In this document: one piece after another, positions 52,854 through 62,326 of the stretch
Numbering within the stretch: the stretch's first letter is position 1
How the letters are laid out: each line of letters begins with the position of its first letter
Assembly: GCA_044238735.1 (NCBI GenBank)
Contig: JBIICS010000001.1
Span: 1 to 64,000 of the forward strand
Length of the DNA: 64,000 nt
Origin: JBIICS01 sp044238735
GTDB taxonomy: Bacteria; Bacteroidota; Bacteroidia; UBA4408
Direction of reading: 5' to 3'
The notes under the pieces: model-generated
What the model was told of the DNA's origin: nothing
Seen by the model: only the letters and a program-made list of their open reading frames with translations
Databases searched by the model: none
Position numbers and translations under genes: made by a program

Positions 52854-53573
52854 TTAGCGTTTTATTAGCTTGTTATTTATCATCTTTTCAAAAAAGGCAT
52901 CTTTATACTCTTTGCCAATAGATATTTGTTGCCCATCCAGCATATTTATCATATTGCCCTCTACCTCCTTAATTTTTGTCATTGAAACAATATACGAACG
53001 ATGAACCCTAATAAAAATATCTTGCGGTAATTGACTTTCGATGTTTTTTAAATTAACTAATGCTAAGAAACGCTCCTTACCCGTATGAATCTTAACATAA
53101 TCTTTTAATCCTTCAATAAACAATACATCGTTATAATTTAAGCGAACATATTTTTTATCGGTTTTTATAATTAAATAATCTTTCCCTCCTTCTTTTCCTT
53201 GCTTAGAGGCCGCATTTTGATTAAGCCTGTTTACTAATTTATCAACCGTTTTTAAGAAACGATCGAGTGTAATGGGTTTTAAAAGATAATCGGCGGCATC
53301 TAACTCAAATCCTTTAACCGCATAATTACTGTATGCTGTGGTAAAAACAACAAGTGGTTTATTTTCGAGCGAAGCAACAAAGTCTAAGCCATTAATAGAA
53401 GGCATCTCTATGTCAATAAACATGATATCTACCTTTTTTTCTTTAATTAACGGAAGCGCATCAAGCGGGCTTGAAAAATCGCCTATACAATTAATTAAAT
53501 CTATTTGGGTTATATAATCTTTTAAACCCTGGCGAGCCATTGGCTCATCGTCAATTACAATACAGTTAAACAT
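52854..53573 (-). CDS. LytTR-family response regulator
   Basis: A 239-residue response regulator. The receiver (1 to about 120) has acidic Asp8/Asp9 (IVIDDEP), the phospho-acceptor Asp54 in MFIDIEMPSING, and TTAYSNYAVKGFELDAADYLLKP. The LytTR DNA-binding domain (about 140-237) has YVRLNYNDVLFIEGLKDYVKIHT and FIRVHRSYIVSMTKIKEVEG. It starts one base before the LytS-type kinase stop, so the pair form a two-component system. LytTR regulators bind direct repeats upstream of target promoters; targets here are not known. Confidence 0.92.
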   Translation of the reverse strand: MFNCIVIDDEPMARQGLKDYITQIDLINCIGDFSSPLDALPLIKEKKVDIMFIDIEMPSINGLDFVASLENKPLVVFTTAYSNYAVKGFELDAADYLLKPITLDRFLKTVDKLVNRLNQNAASKQGKEGGKDYLIIKTDKKYVRLNYNDVLFIEGLKDYVKIHTGKERFLALVNLKNIESQLPQDIFIRVHRSYIVSMTKIKEVEGNMINMLDGQQISIGKEYKDAFFEKMINNKLIKR

Positions 53574-53574
53574 A

Positions 53575-54621
53575 TTATTGTGTTATTTCTAATTGAACTT
53601 TAAACTTACCCAATAATTCTTCAATAATCAAGTGGTGTTGACCGGGATATAAAATATTTAGCCGCTTAATAATGTTATTAATCCCAATGCCTCCTGTTTT
53701 AAGCTTTTGCTGGATTTCTTCTTCGTTTACGGAGTTCACTGCATAAAATAAAATAGAATTGGGTTTAAGCTCAAAACGGATATCAATATATACATCCCCA
53801 AAATTAGAGGGGCGTGCATGTTTAAAACAATTTTCCACAAAATCCATAAAAATAAAAGGCTCCACCATCATGTCGCATTTACCATTTTCGGAAAACGTAA
53901 TTATGATTTCATCACCATATCTCACTCGCTGTAAATCGAGATAATTTTTAGTGTAGTTAATCTCATCGTTAATGTTTACTTTTTCATCAGCAGCAACATA
54001 CAATCGGTATCGTAAAAGTTCCGATAACTTTATTACCGATTCTTCTGCTTTATCCGGATTACGTTTAATAAGAAAGAAGATGTTGTTAAGTGTGTTAAAC
54101 AAGAAATGTGGCTGCATTTGTGTTTTTAAAAACTTAAGCTCTGTTTGAAGTCTTTGATTATCCAGCTCCTTATAATATTTCTGAGAATTAGCCCAATCCT
54201 GAATAATCTGGAACGAGGAGATGGCTATTGTTTCGAACAAGCTCTTAAAAAACCAAGCAGAAAGTATGGTTAAGATACTGTACTCTTGGATATCGGTAGA
54301 GGGAATAATATAGATGTACGAGATGGATTTAATTAAGGCTCCTACAAAAACTATTAAAACAAGGAGTATGCTATACTGAACATATTGTTTTCTATATAAA
54401 TATCGAGGAAGTAAAAAACTAATGTTAAAATACACCGTAAGCAGTGTAGAGGCTAGATAAATTAAACTATCTATTAAAGAGGTGAATAACTGATCGAAAC
54501 TATATCCGGCATCCCAAACCAGATATAAGTAAAATGTAATCCAAAAAAAGGTATGCACCCAAGGATTTCTCCTTACCTCGGGTATATACAAATCACGATC
54601 TCTTTCTAATAGGTTTGCCAT
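53575..54621 (-). CDS. LytS/YehU-type sensor histidine kinase
   Basis: A 348-residue inner-membrane protein. Four membrane helices lie within about residues 20-140, with no periplasmic sensor domain of note. The His_kinase domain has the phosphoacceptor His172 in TQMQPHFLFNTLNNIFFL, then YLDLQRVRYGD, and the ATP-binding domain (about 240-345) has FVENCFKHARP and GGIGINNIIKRLNILYPG. It is the partner of the LytTR regulator, one base away. The minus-strand terminator of the upstream M43 gene runs directly into its start codon. Confidence 0.92.
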   Translation of the reverse strand: MANLLERDRDLYIPEVRRNPWVHTFFWITFYLYLVWDAGYSFDQLFTSLIDSLIYLASTLLTVYFNISFLLPRYLYRKQYVQYSILLVLIVFVGALIKSISYIYIIPSTDIQEYSILTILSAWFFKSLFETIAISSFQIIQDWANSQKYYKELDNQRLQTELKFLKTQMQPHFLFNTLNNIFFLIKRNPDKAEESVIKLSELLRYRLYVAADEKVNINDEINYTKNYLDLQRVRYGDEIIITFSENGKCDMMVEPFIFMDFVENCFKHARPSNFGDVYIDIRFELKPNSILFYAVNSVNEEEIQQKLKTGGIGINNIIKRLNILYPGQHHLIIEELLGKFKVQLEITQ

Positions 54622-54648
54622 AAAAAAGGGGAGCCTTTAACTCCCCCT
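54622..54648 (-). terminator. Terminator of the M43 protease gene, abutting the kinase start codon
   Basis: GGGGAG (54628-54633) and CTCCCC (54641-54646) form a 6-bp GC stem with a 7-base loop. On the minus strand it is followed by the U-run 54627-54622, which ends exactly at the ATG of the histidine kinase (54621). It belongs to the M43 gene upstream (stop at 54667). Confidence 0.82.
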
Positions 54649-54666
54649 GAAATTAATTTAAATTTT

Positions 54667-56847
54667 CTATTGTTCTATAATTAATCGCTTAACAGCACTT
54701 CCGTTTTCGGTTTCTATCTGAACAAAATAAACTCCGTTTTTTAAATCAAGCGTTTTAATTTCGGTATATGAATTAAAGTTTCCAGAATAGGTGTTAATAA
54801 GCTCACCCAAAACATTGTAAAGTCGAACTTCATTTATATTATTTCCGGAATTTGTATTCACATAAATTAAATCTTTAGCAGGATTAGGGAAAATCGTTAT
54901 ACTTAAATTTTTGGAGATTATTTCTTTTGTACTAACGATATTGTCCACCGATAAATCATCAATAAATAGATTGTTTTCGTATGCAGTTGTATTTTCAATT
55001 TTAATTATTGCCGTATTGCTTGATGCAAAGGGTGTAAGGTCTACTGTTTCCAACCTCCACTGACTTTGTTGTGTAGGGAAATAATCAGAGCCCTGAAATG
55101 TGGGTGTATTTGTAACAAGGGCAGTTCCCGCTTTTCTATAAACGGTTGTCCAGCTTAATCCACAATCTGTAGAGACGGTGATGTCTAGTGTGTCGCTGAA
55201 ATTGGGGTTGGCCCCTGGGTTTGTCCATAATTTGTATGAAACATAGAAACTTAGGGTTGGATTTGGAAGAGAAGTTAAGTCCAGCTGAGGCAAGACCATT
55301 CTGTCTTTTTGATCATTATCATTATAGTTAGCATTATCGACATAAGCCGATGCTGTTCCGTTGTATTTTGCCTGAGTTGTTTTAGACCAGGTTTTACTAT
55401 TATCAGGATTTTCCAATGTCCATCCTGTTGGCGGAAAGGCCCCTTCAAAGCCTTCAAAGAGGGGTAGCGATAATCCGCCTGTGTTTACAGAGAATGAAAC
55501 GCTTAAGCTGTCGTTGGTTGTATTTTCGTCTGCCACACCATTAGGGGTATTTGTGGAAAACAACAGGGTGTGATTTCCGCTATTAACCGAAACAGGAGAT
55601 AAAGTAATCGATTCAGTAGCATATTGAGCTAAACTTCCCATCCAACTATAGGTTACGAGAGCGCCGCCATCTAATTGATAATTTATATTAGCCGAAACCA
55701 AAGGATTTGAGCCAAAATTCTTTATGGTAACCTTAGGGCTTATGATGTTAGAACAAACAGACTGCCCGGGGTCGTTAACCGAAATTAAAGCTATATCATG
55801 ATTGGTAAGTAAGGGGGGGTTACAAGCGGTTGAATTTTTTAAGACATTATAAGGGGGGTTGTTAATGATTGCTAACATTTCAGCTACCTGTCCCTGAGAA
55901 AACATATTCATGCAAGCGTCGTCTGTATAATCCATATAATTCATGTACATTGAACTTTGATCGGCGGCATTACAACATCCCGTTGTTGAACTGGTACCCT
56001 GAGGAAAGGACGGACAACCGTAATTCTCGGCCTTCTGTTGAGGCGTGTCTGCTATACCATCATCCTGTGCGCATTGGGATTCATCGCCCCAAATGTGATA
56101 CAAGCCAAAGCAATGACCAAACTCATGTGTACCGGTTCTTCCCAAATTATATGGCGCCGAACCCCCTACTCCCGTTGAACTATATTGCAAAACCAAGCCC
56201 CAGGTATTACTAATGGTATTGCTTGGAAATTCGGCATAACCTAAAATCCCACCCCCTATATCACAAATCCAAATATTTACATATTTGGTTACATCCCATG
56301 CATCAGAACCGCCTTGAGCAGTAAACTTAACCGCATCGGTAGTACCAAATGATGTTTTACTTGTTTGAACCCTTACAATACCATTTGTTGGTACTCCGGT
56401 TGGGTCAACTTGTGCGGCGCAAAAATTAACACCGCCCATACCCGCTGCTCTCGACTTAAAAAGAGCCGGTATGTTTGCGGTGTCAGCATTTGTTTTATTA
56501 AAATCGGCATTTAAAACATCCAATTGAGATAAAACGCGAGTATCGCTTATATTTTCAGCCGCGTTATTGTAAAGCACATGAAAGACTACCGGAATGTTTA
56601 TTGTTGATCTCTCCTCTCCCGTTTTTCCGCTTGGGTGAAGCGCCAAAAAATCATTTATCCTTTTTCTATACGAATCGATGTCTTCTTTATATCCAAGTCG
56701 GGTTTTTAATAAATATTCGTGATGATCCATTGTTCCGCAAACTCTCTTATCAGCATCAACAGCTATTTTAGCATGCTTTGCGGTTTGTGCATTAAGGCCA
56801 CAAAAAGAGAGTGTAAACAATAATGCTCCATAAATTTTTTTCTTCAT
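54667..56847 (-). CDS. M43 (pappalysin-type) zinc metalloprotease, T9SS type A
   Basis: A 726-residue secreted protein. The signal peptide is MKKKIYGALLFTLSFCGLNAQ. A propeptide-like segment includes CGTMDHHEYLLK. The catalytic domain (about 70-340) has the zinc motif HEFGHCFGLYHIWGDE and the Met-turn MYMNYMDYTDDACMNMFSQG. Two C-terminal beta domains (about 355-640) follow, the first with a CARDB-like pattern (VSVNDPGQSVCSNIISPKVTIKNFG). The type A sorting signal ends the protein (ITIFPNPAKDLIYV to VKRLIIEQ). It parallels the protease at 36346 but lacks a PKD domain. It is followed by the LytS/LytTR pair in the same direction. Confidence 0.9.
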   Translation of the reverse strand: MKKKIYGALLFTLSFCGLNAQTAKHAKIAVDADKRVCGTMDHHEYLLKTRLGYKEDIDSYRKRINDFLALHPSGKTGEERSTINIPVVFHVLYNNAAENISDTRVLSQLDVLNADFNKTNADTANIPALFKSRAAGMGGVNFCAAQVDPTGVPTNGIVRVQTSKTSFGTTDAVKFTAQGGSDAWDVTKYVNIWICDIGGGILGYAEFPSNTISNTWGLVLQYSSTGVGGSAPYNLGRTGTHEFGHCFGLYHIWGDESQCAQDDGIADTPQQKAENYGCPSFPQGTSSTTGCCNAADQSSMYMNYMDYTDDACMNMFSQGQVAEMLAIINNPPYNVLKNSTACNPPLLTNHDIALISVNDPGQSVCSNIISPKVTIKNFGSNPLVSANINYQLDGGALVTYSWMGSLAQYATESITLSPVSVNSGNHTLLFSTNTPNGVADENTTNDSLSVSFSVNTGGLSLPLFEGFEGAFPPTGWTLENPDNSKTWSKTTQAKYNGTASAYVDNANYNDNDQKDRMVLPQLDLTSLPNPTLSFYVSYKLWTNPGANPNFSDTLDITVSTDCGLSWTTVYRKAGTALVTNTPTFQGSDYFPTQQSQWRLETVDLTPFASSNTAIIKIENTTAYENNLFIDDLSVDNIVSTKEIISKNLSITIFPNPAKDLIYVNTNSGNNINEVRLYNVLGELINTYSGNFNSYTEIKTLDLKNGVYFVQIETENGSAVKRLIIEQ

Positions 56848-57119
56848 TTTTCTAGATTTTTTTCAAATATCAGTTAGGAATAATGATCTGTTTAATAAAA
56901 TATACTAATACAATTAGCGAGTATACCATCACAATATTCTAACAATGGAACCAAAAGTTTCGTATAAATGTTTGTATATCAAAACATTAATGCTTTAGGA
57001 AAATTTTATCACGCAATTTTTATGGGCCCTAAATTATAAGTTAGATGAAGTAAATCCTCTTATTCGATTTATAGCAACCAAAATTGAAGCCAGGATGCAT
57101 AACCAAAATAAAAAAATTA

Positions 57120-57135
57120 TGTTTCCCGTGGAACA
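57120..57135 (+). other. parS-like site (14/16)
   Basis: TGTTTCCCGTGGAACA; two changes from the parS consensus TGTTTCACGTGAAACA (positions 7 and 12). Confidence 0.65.
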
Positions 57136-57450
57136 TTAAATTCTTACTTAAGGCAAGCCAAATTTTAAAAGGAGAATTCTTTAAACTGAAGTTATCGTAA
57201 GTATAAAAAATTTCGAGCAATAGATTTACTGCTATTGAGAGCTCTTAATCTAGTTTATCTCATATAAGTATTTATTATAAATAGGCAATTAAAGATAATC
57301 CAATCTTCAGAGAAAATATCCATGACTTTGAAAATCTATATTTTTGAAATTTTGTATCAATTATTTAAAAGTATATTTTTTTAAAATCCTAATGCGTTTT
57401 GCTATAATAATTAGCTAAAGAACGTGGTAAAAAGATTAAATAAAAAATAA

Positions 57451-57464
57451 ATGGTTATAACCAT
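57451..57464. repeat. 14-base perfect palindrome ATGGTTATAACCAT
   Basis: Dyad without spacer, 24 bases before a parS-like site. It could be a regulator operator or a centromere accessory element; its role is unknown. Confidence 0.5.
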
Positions 57465-57487
57465 CATGCAAGAAAAAGGACAGATAA

Positions 57488-57503
57488 AGTTTCACGTGAA
57501 ACA
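57488..57503 (+). other. parS-like site (15/16)
   Basis: AGTTTCACGTGAAACA; a single change (first base) from the parS consensus, with the 14-base core fully palindromic. Confidence 0.85.
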
Positions 57504-57726
57504 AGAAAATAGTTATAAAAAAAATTTCATTAGACTATGATAAGAGTAAGCCAAATTATGGCTATCTTTTAAATATAAATTTAAAAATTATTTAAACGTT
57601 TATTTTTGAGCCTAAAAAATTAATCCGAAAATAATGAAGTTCGAAGCTAAAAAGGATGCTGGGCAAGTTAGGTTTTTAACTATGAATATTTTATTATAGG
57701 TCTTAAAAAAACATTCTCATAAATTG

Positions 57727-57742
57727 TGTTTCACGTGAAACT
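57727..57742 (+). other. parS-like site (15/16)
   Basis: TGTTTCACGTGAAACT; a single change (last base) from the parS consensus. Confidence 0.85.
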
Positions 57743-57923
57743 ATGGAATCAATATATATGGTGAAACGAATGTAAAGAATAATTAATGTGAAATAAACAC
57801 AGATCGAGATTAAGATTCTTAGGGTCATCAATCAATAAGTAAATTAATCTAGATTTATAGACGGGTGTCTAAATACATAACGACTTTTGGATACGAAAAG
57901 AAATCAAGATAAAATACTTAAGC

Positions 57924-57939
57924 GGTTCCACGTGAAAAA
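57924..57939 (+). other. parS-like site (13/16)
   Basis: GGTTCCACGTGAAAAA; keeps the CACGTGAA core with three changes. Weaker than the other three sites. Confidence 0.5.
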
Positions 57940-58150
57940 ATTATGATATCCGAAACAAGAATTAAATATAATCGCGAAGCATTTCACGATAATATAATTG
58001 TACCAGGTTGTTTTAAATTAATATAAGGGTAAATAAACAAAGGCATCCGATCATTTATGGTTGAAGAGTATTGGAGGTTATATAATTAAGGGCTCTTATT
58101 AAATTATAAAATAGAAGTTTTATAATTATAAATATTTATCCTAAATTAAA

Positions 58151-58158
58151 TACCTTTG
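58151..58158 (+). promoter_or_regulatory. mnmG -7 element TACCTTTG
   Basis: TACCTTTG fits TAnnTTTG and lies 10 bases before the mnmG ATG, which would give a leader of about five bases. No -33 TTG at normal spacing was seen. Confidence 0.5.
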
Positions 58159-58168
58159 CACGAACGCT

Positions 58169-60031
58169 ATGAAAACAAACTACGACATTATTGTTATTGG
58201 AGCGGGTCATGCCGGATGTGAAGCGGCAGCATCTGCGGCTAATTTAGGTTCATCCGTTCTGCTTCTTACCATGAACATGCAAACCATTGGACAGATGAGT
58301 TGTAATCCGGCAATGGGAGGAATAGCAAAAGGACAAATTGTTAGAGAAATAGACGCTCTTGGTGGTTACAGCGCTATTGTTACCGATTGGTCGGCTATAC
58401 AATTTAGAATGCTTAACCTGAGTAAGGGTGCAGCTATGTGGAGTCCTCGTGCACAAAACGATAGGATGCGATTTGCAGAAAAATGGAGACTGATGCTAGA
58501 GCAAACACCAAACCTAGATTTTTGGCAGGATTCGGTAAAACAATTAATTATCGAAGATAACCACGTTAAAGGAGTGATAACACAAATGGGGCTGGAATTC
58601 AGGTCTAAAGCTGTTATATTAACCTCTGGCACTTTTGGAAATGGCCTAATTCATATAGGAGAAAAACAATTTGGTGGTGGCAGAATGGGAGAGCCGGCGA
58701 GTTATGGAATAACGGAACAATTAGTATCATTAGGTTTTGAAGCCGGCAGAATGAAAACGGGAACTCCTCCAAGAATTGATGGTAGGAGTATAGATTATTC
58801 TAAAACAGAAGAACAGGGGGGCGACGAAAATCCTGGTAAATTTTCGTTTAGCGATACTCCCTATTTGGGAAAACAGATGTCCTGCTTTATAACTTATACG
58901 AATAAAGAGGTGCATGATATTTTAGCCGAGGGTTTTGAAAAATCGCCCATGTTTGCCGGTAGAATTCAGGGTAGGGGACCAAGATATTGCCCTTCCATTG
59001 AAGACAAGATTACACGCTTTGCGGAAAGGGAAAGACATCAGTTATTTATAGAACCCGAAGGATGGAAAACGGTAGAAATATATCTTAATGGTTTTTCTTC
59101 GTCCCTTCCCGAAGATATTCAATACAAAGCCTTAACTAAAGTTCCCGGGCTCGAAAAAGTTAAACTGTTTAGACCGGGTTATGCAATTGAATACGACTAT
59201 TTTCCGCCTACACAACTAAATCTAACTTTAGAAACAAAAATAATCAATAACCTCTATTTTGCCGGTCAAATTAATGGAACTACCGGATATGAAGAGGCTG
59301 CATGCCAAGGTTTAATGGCAGGAATAAATGCCCATCATAAGATAAGCGGTAAAGCTCCATTTATTCTAAAACGCTCTGAGGCTTATATTGGGGTTTTAAT
59401 AGACGATTTGGTAACGAAAGGCACGGATGAACCTTACCGTATGTTTACATCCAGGGCAGAATACAGAATACTTTTACGGCAAGATAATGCAGATATTAGG
59501 TTAACGCCTATTGGTTATGCTATTGGTTTAGCAAGTAAAGAAAGGTATGATGCGGTGTTATCTAAGATGAAATATAGCCACGAGATTATTAAATTCTTTA
59601 AAACAGAGAGTGTGGATCCTTCCGAAATTAATACTACTTTATCTGACTTAGGCTCATCCGACTTAATACAAAAAACAAAATTATTTAATGTGTTAAGCAG
59701 ACCCCAAGTTAATATTGCCGATATTATAGATAGCGTTCCTCGTATAAAGAAATTTGTAGAAAATTATAATTACGAGATTGTGGAGCAGGCTGAAATCTTA
59801 ATGAAATATGAAGGCTATATTGCAAAGGAACAAGACATGGCCGAAAAAATGCAACGACTGGAGAATATACGTTTACACGAGGACCTCGACTATGGTAAAC
59901 TTTCCTCTTTAAGTGCAGAAGCCAGAGAGAAATTAGTTAAAATAAAACCTCAAACAATTGGTCAGGCTTCTAGAATTAGCGGTGTTACCCCTTCTGATAT
60001 TTCAATTTTGATGATTTATTTGGGTCGATGA
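58169..60031 (+). CDS. mnmG: tRNA uridine-5-carboxymethylaminomethyl modification enzyme MnmG (GidA)
   Basis: A 620-residue FAD- and NADH-binding enzyme that, with MnmE, modifies U34 of tRNAs reading two-fold degenerate codons. The N-terminal dinucleotide fold is IIVIGAGHAGCEAAASAANLG. Conserved blocks are CNPAMGGIAKGQIVREIDALGG, MLNLSKGAAMWSPRAQ, GRMKTGTPPRIDGRSIDY, GRGPRYCPSIEDKI and GQINGTTGYEEAACQGLMAG. The C-terminal MnmE/tRNA-binding domain (about 410-620) has FTSRAEYRILLRQDNAD. Length is full. In many bacteria this gene borders the replication origin, which agrees with the parS cluster just upstream. It follows no visible gene in the same direction. Confidence 0.97.
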   Translation: MKTNYDIIVIGAGHAGCEAAASAANLGSSVLLLTMNMQTIGQMSCNPAMGGIAKGQIVREIDALGGYSAIVTDWSAIQFRMLNLSKGAAMWSPRAQNDRMRFAEKWRLMLEQTPNLDFWQDSVKQLIIEDNHVKGVITQMGLEFRSKAVILTSGTFGNGLIHIGEKQFGGGRMGEPASYGITEQLVSLGFEAGRMKTGTPPRIDGRSIDYSKTEEQGGDENPGKFSFSDTPYLGKQMSCFITYTNKEVHDILAEGFEKSPMFAGRIQGRGPRYCPSIEDKITRFAERERHQLFIEPEGWKTVEIYLNGFSSSLPEDIQYKALTKVPGLEKVKLFRPGYAIEYDYFPPTQLNLTLETKIINNLYFAGQINGTTGYEEAACQGLMAGINAHHKISGKAPFILKRSEAYIGVLIDDLVTKGTDEPYRMFTSRAEYRILLRQDNADIRLTPIGYAIGLASKERYDAVLSKMKYSHEIIKFFKTESVDPSEINTTLSDLGSSDLIQKTKLFNVLSRPQVNIADIIDSVPRIKKFVENYNYEIVEQAEILMKYEGYIAKEQDMAEKMQRLENIRLHEDLDYGKLSSLSAEAREKLVKIKPQTIGQASRISGVTPSDISILMIYLGR

Positions 60032-60170
60032 AAAACCCGATGTTGATTTAATAAGTTTTATCTAAATTAAGAAATTAAAGTGGTATAGGCCGGCTATTAT
60101 TAACTGTAAAGAATTAAAATTATTTTTTTTATTTCGTTTTAAAAATTTATTATTAAGAATACATACAAAA

Positions 60171-60539
60171 GTGAAGGGCCTACAATCCATTCTTTTACTT
60201 ATACTTTCCAATGCATTTATGACGCTGGCTTGGTACGGACACTTAAGATTTAATAAAATTAAATGGTTTGAGTCGTGGGGGATTCTGGGCATAATTATAG
60301 TTAGCTGGGGAATTGCCCTATTTGAATATATGTTGCAAGTTCCCGCTAACCGATTAGGCTTTAAGGAAACAGGCGGACCCTTTAATCTTATTCAATTAAA
60401 AATTATACAAGAGGTTATTTCCATTATTGTTTTTGTTGTTTTTTCAGTAACATTTTTCAGAAACGAGGAGTTTAGATGGAATCATGTATTTGCTTTTGCA
60501 TTAATCATTGTAGCCGTTTATCTGGTTTTTAAAAAATAA
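60171..60539 (+). CDS. DUF486 (DMT-superfamily) membrane protein
   Basis: A 122-residue protein starting with GTG. Four membrane helices are visible (about 5-25, 35-55, 75-95 and 102-120), the half-size DMT architecture of DUF486 proteins. The motif AWYGHLRFNKIKWFESWGI and LQVPANRLGFKETGGPF are typical. The function is unknown; a dimer of half-transporters would be needed. It lies 140 bases after mnmG, with no terminator visible between. Confidence 0.82.
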   Translation: MKGLQSILLLILSNAFMTLAWYGHLRFNKIKWFESWGILGIIIVSWGIALFEYMLQVPANRLGFKETGGPFNLIQLKIIQEVISIIVFVVFSVTFFRNEEFRWNHVFAFALIIVAVYLVFKK

Positions 60540-60602
60540 AGGCGCGTCATCTTGAAAAAAATTATTCATTAGCTCCATTTGATATAGTAAAAAAACGAAA
60601 GC

Positions 60603-61685
60603 GTGAAACCCTTCTTTAACTTAAATATTAATTATACAAAACGTATTTATGGTTTAGACATCCTGCGTTCTGTTGCTATATTAATAGTAATGCTGGGGCA
60701 TTGCGGACCTTTATTAAACGAGACCGACTTTCAAGATTTTCCTTATATAAGTTTATTAGACGGGGTGGAACTATTCTTTGTATTAAGCGGGTATTTAATA
60801 GGGGGCATATTAATTAAAGAAATAGATAATGGCGATTTTAAACTCAAACAATTACTAAACTTTTGGAAACGACGGTGGTTTAGAACTTTACCTAATTATT
60901 ACTTAATATTAATCATTAATATCCTTTTAGTCTCGTATAATATTATACCGGGTAAACCCGAGAATATTTCGGCAGATTTCTTCTTATTTCTGCAAAACTT
61001 CAGAAAACCCTTTACTGATTTTTTTTGGGAATCGTGGAGTCTTTGTGTGGAAGAATGGTTTTATATCTTCTTTGGATTGGGGATTTTAATTTCCATGAAA
61101 TTATTTAAACCCATAACCGCTTATGTCGTTTGTACGATTTTATTGATATTACTTCCTCTATTTTACAGAATATCAATTTCGTATCAAGACGTTAATGAAT
61201 TTTGGTGGGATGTAATCTTTAGAAAAACGGTGCTGTGCCGGTTGGACGCCATCGGCTATGGCGCACTTGCGGCCTATTTACATTTACGATTTCCTTACTA
61301 CTGGATAAAGTATAAAATTTTCTTACTGTTAATTTCAATGCCATTGTTGATTTACTGGCCTTATTTAGATATTAATAAAAACGGGTGGTTTGCCAAAACG
61401 CTCTCGTTTAGCGTAATACCCCTTTTTTGTTCTTTACTTTTACCTTTTTTTAGTGATATAAAACAAGGCAAGGGAAAGGTGTTTATGTTTTTTACAATCA
61501 CAAGCGTTTTAAGCTATAGCTTATATTTAATAAACCTTTCGCTTGTTGAACAAATAATTGAGGTTCACTTAAAAATTAATGGTATTTTGAGTTATGGATT
61601 ATTTTGGCTAACCTGCTATTTGGTGGCCTTTCTATTATATACGCTTTACGAAAAACCCCTTATGGATTTAAGGGATAAAACTTAA
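60603..61685 (+). CDS. Acyltransferase family 3 (OafA/YrhL-like) membrane protein
   Basis: A 360-residue integral membrane protein starting at GTG, with about ten helices. The AT3 signature is visible: IYGLDILRSVAILIVMLGHC with the catalytic His, GVELFFVLSGYLIGGIL, and LKQLLNFWKRRWFRTLPNYYL, then SWSLCVEEWFYIFFG. Such enzymes acetylate or acylate exported sugars, peptidoglycan or lipids at the inner membrane. The acceptor is unknown; the glycan genes are far away at 4382-7579. The stop is 7 bases before the YdeI-like gene. Confidence 0.88.
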   Translation: MKPFFNLNINYTKRIYGLDILRSVAILIVMLGHCGPLLNETDFQDFPYISLLDGVELFFVLSGYLIGGILIKEIDNGDFKLKQLLNFWKRRWFRTLPNYYLILIINILLVSYNIIPGKPENISADFFLFLQNFRKPFTDFFWESWSLCVEEWFYIFFGLGILISMKLFKPITAYVVCTILLILLPLFYRISISYQDVNEFWWDVIFRKTVLCRLDAIGYGALAAYLHLRFPYYWIKYKIFLLLISMPLLIYWPYLDINKNGWFAKTLSFSVIPLFCSLLLPFFSDIKQGKGKVFMFFTITSVLSYSLYLINLSLVEQIIEVHLKINGILSYGLFWLTCYLVAFLLYTLYEKPLMDLRDKT

Positions 61686-61692
61686 CACTGTT

Positions 61693-62322
61693 TTGACTAT
61701 TAAAATAAATTCGGTAAACGAGTACCTGGTTGACGGGTGTGGAAGATGCAAACATCACGCAACACCACAATGCAAGGTTAATTTATGGCGCAAAGAACTT
61801 GTAATGTTAAGATCTATAGCTTTAGAGAATGGTTTTAAAGAAGTTATTAAATGGGGAATGCCCTGTTATACCTATAATGGAGCAAATGTTTTTATTATAA
61901 GTGCTTTTAAAGAATATTGTTCTATAAACTTTTTTAAAGGATCGTTATTAAACGATGCTCAACAATTATTGATAAAGCCGGGGGAAAACACACAAGGGGG
62001 AAGACAATTACGTTTTACCAATTTAGCCGATATTAAAAATCTGGAAAAAGACATAGTATCTTTTTTAAAGGAAGCTAAAAACATAGAGGAAAGTGGTAAA
62101 AAAATGGAAAAGAAAAATTTAGATGAACTTCCAATTCCTTTAGAATTAGAAATAAGATTTAAAAAAGATACTGTTTTTAAAAAAGCGTTTAAAGCGTTAA
62201 CTCCGGGTAGGCAAAGAGGTTATCTGATATTTTTCAGCGCTGCCAAACAAAGCAATACGCGAATATCCAGGATAGAAAAAAATATCGATAATATATTAAA
62301 AGGTAAGGGCCTTAACGAGTAA
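61693..62322 (+). CDS. YdeI/DUF1801-family protein
   Basis: A 209-residue protein starting with TTG. The N-terminal DUF1801 part (about 20-110) has EVIKWGMPCYTYNGANVFIISAFKEYCSINFFKG. The C-terminal YdeI helical part (about 150-205) has LEIRFKKDTVFKKAFKALTPGRQRGYLIFFSAAKQSNTR. YdeI/OmpD-associated proteins are linked to stress or bacteriocin tolerance in a few species, but the biochemical role is not known. Two Cys pairs near the start (CGRCKHHATPQC) could bind a metal. It is 7 bases after the acyltransferase gene. Confidence 0.82.
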   Translation: MTIKINSVNEYLVDGCGRCKHHATPQCKVNLWRKELVMLRSIALENGFKEVIKWGMPCYTYNGANVFIISAFKEYCSINFFKGSLLNDAQQLLIKPGENTQGGRQLRFTNLADIKNLEKDIVSFLKEAKNIEESGKKMEKKNLDELPIPLELEIRFKKDTVFKKAFKALTPGRQRGYLIFFSAAKQSNTRISRIEKNIDNILKGKGLNE

Positions 62323-62326
62323 ATAT

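Larger units (their letters stand above)
56848..58168. other. 1.3-kb AT-rich non-coding region with parS cluster upstream of mnmG
   Basis: The longest non-coding stretch in the window, very AT-rich by eye. It contains four parS-like 16-mers over 820 bases (57120, 57488, 57727, 57924), a perfect palindrome ATGGTTATAACCAT (57451-57464) and the mnmG -7 element (58151). Genes to the left run leftward (with one exception, tRNA-Arg) and mnmG runs rightward, as expected at an origin-proximal site. Clear TTATCCACA DnaA boxes were not found. No open frame was convincing. Probable centromere and possibly oriC-proximal region. Confidence 0.7.

Noticed and set aside
57001..57015. DnaA box (TTTTATCACG)
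   Set aside because: It does not match TTATCCACA closely enough, and no cluster of similar boxes was found.
57979..57994. Fifth parS site around ATTTCACGAT
   Set aside because: Only one half-site is recognisable; too degenerate to call.
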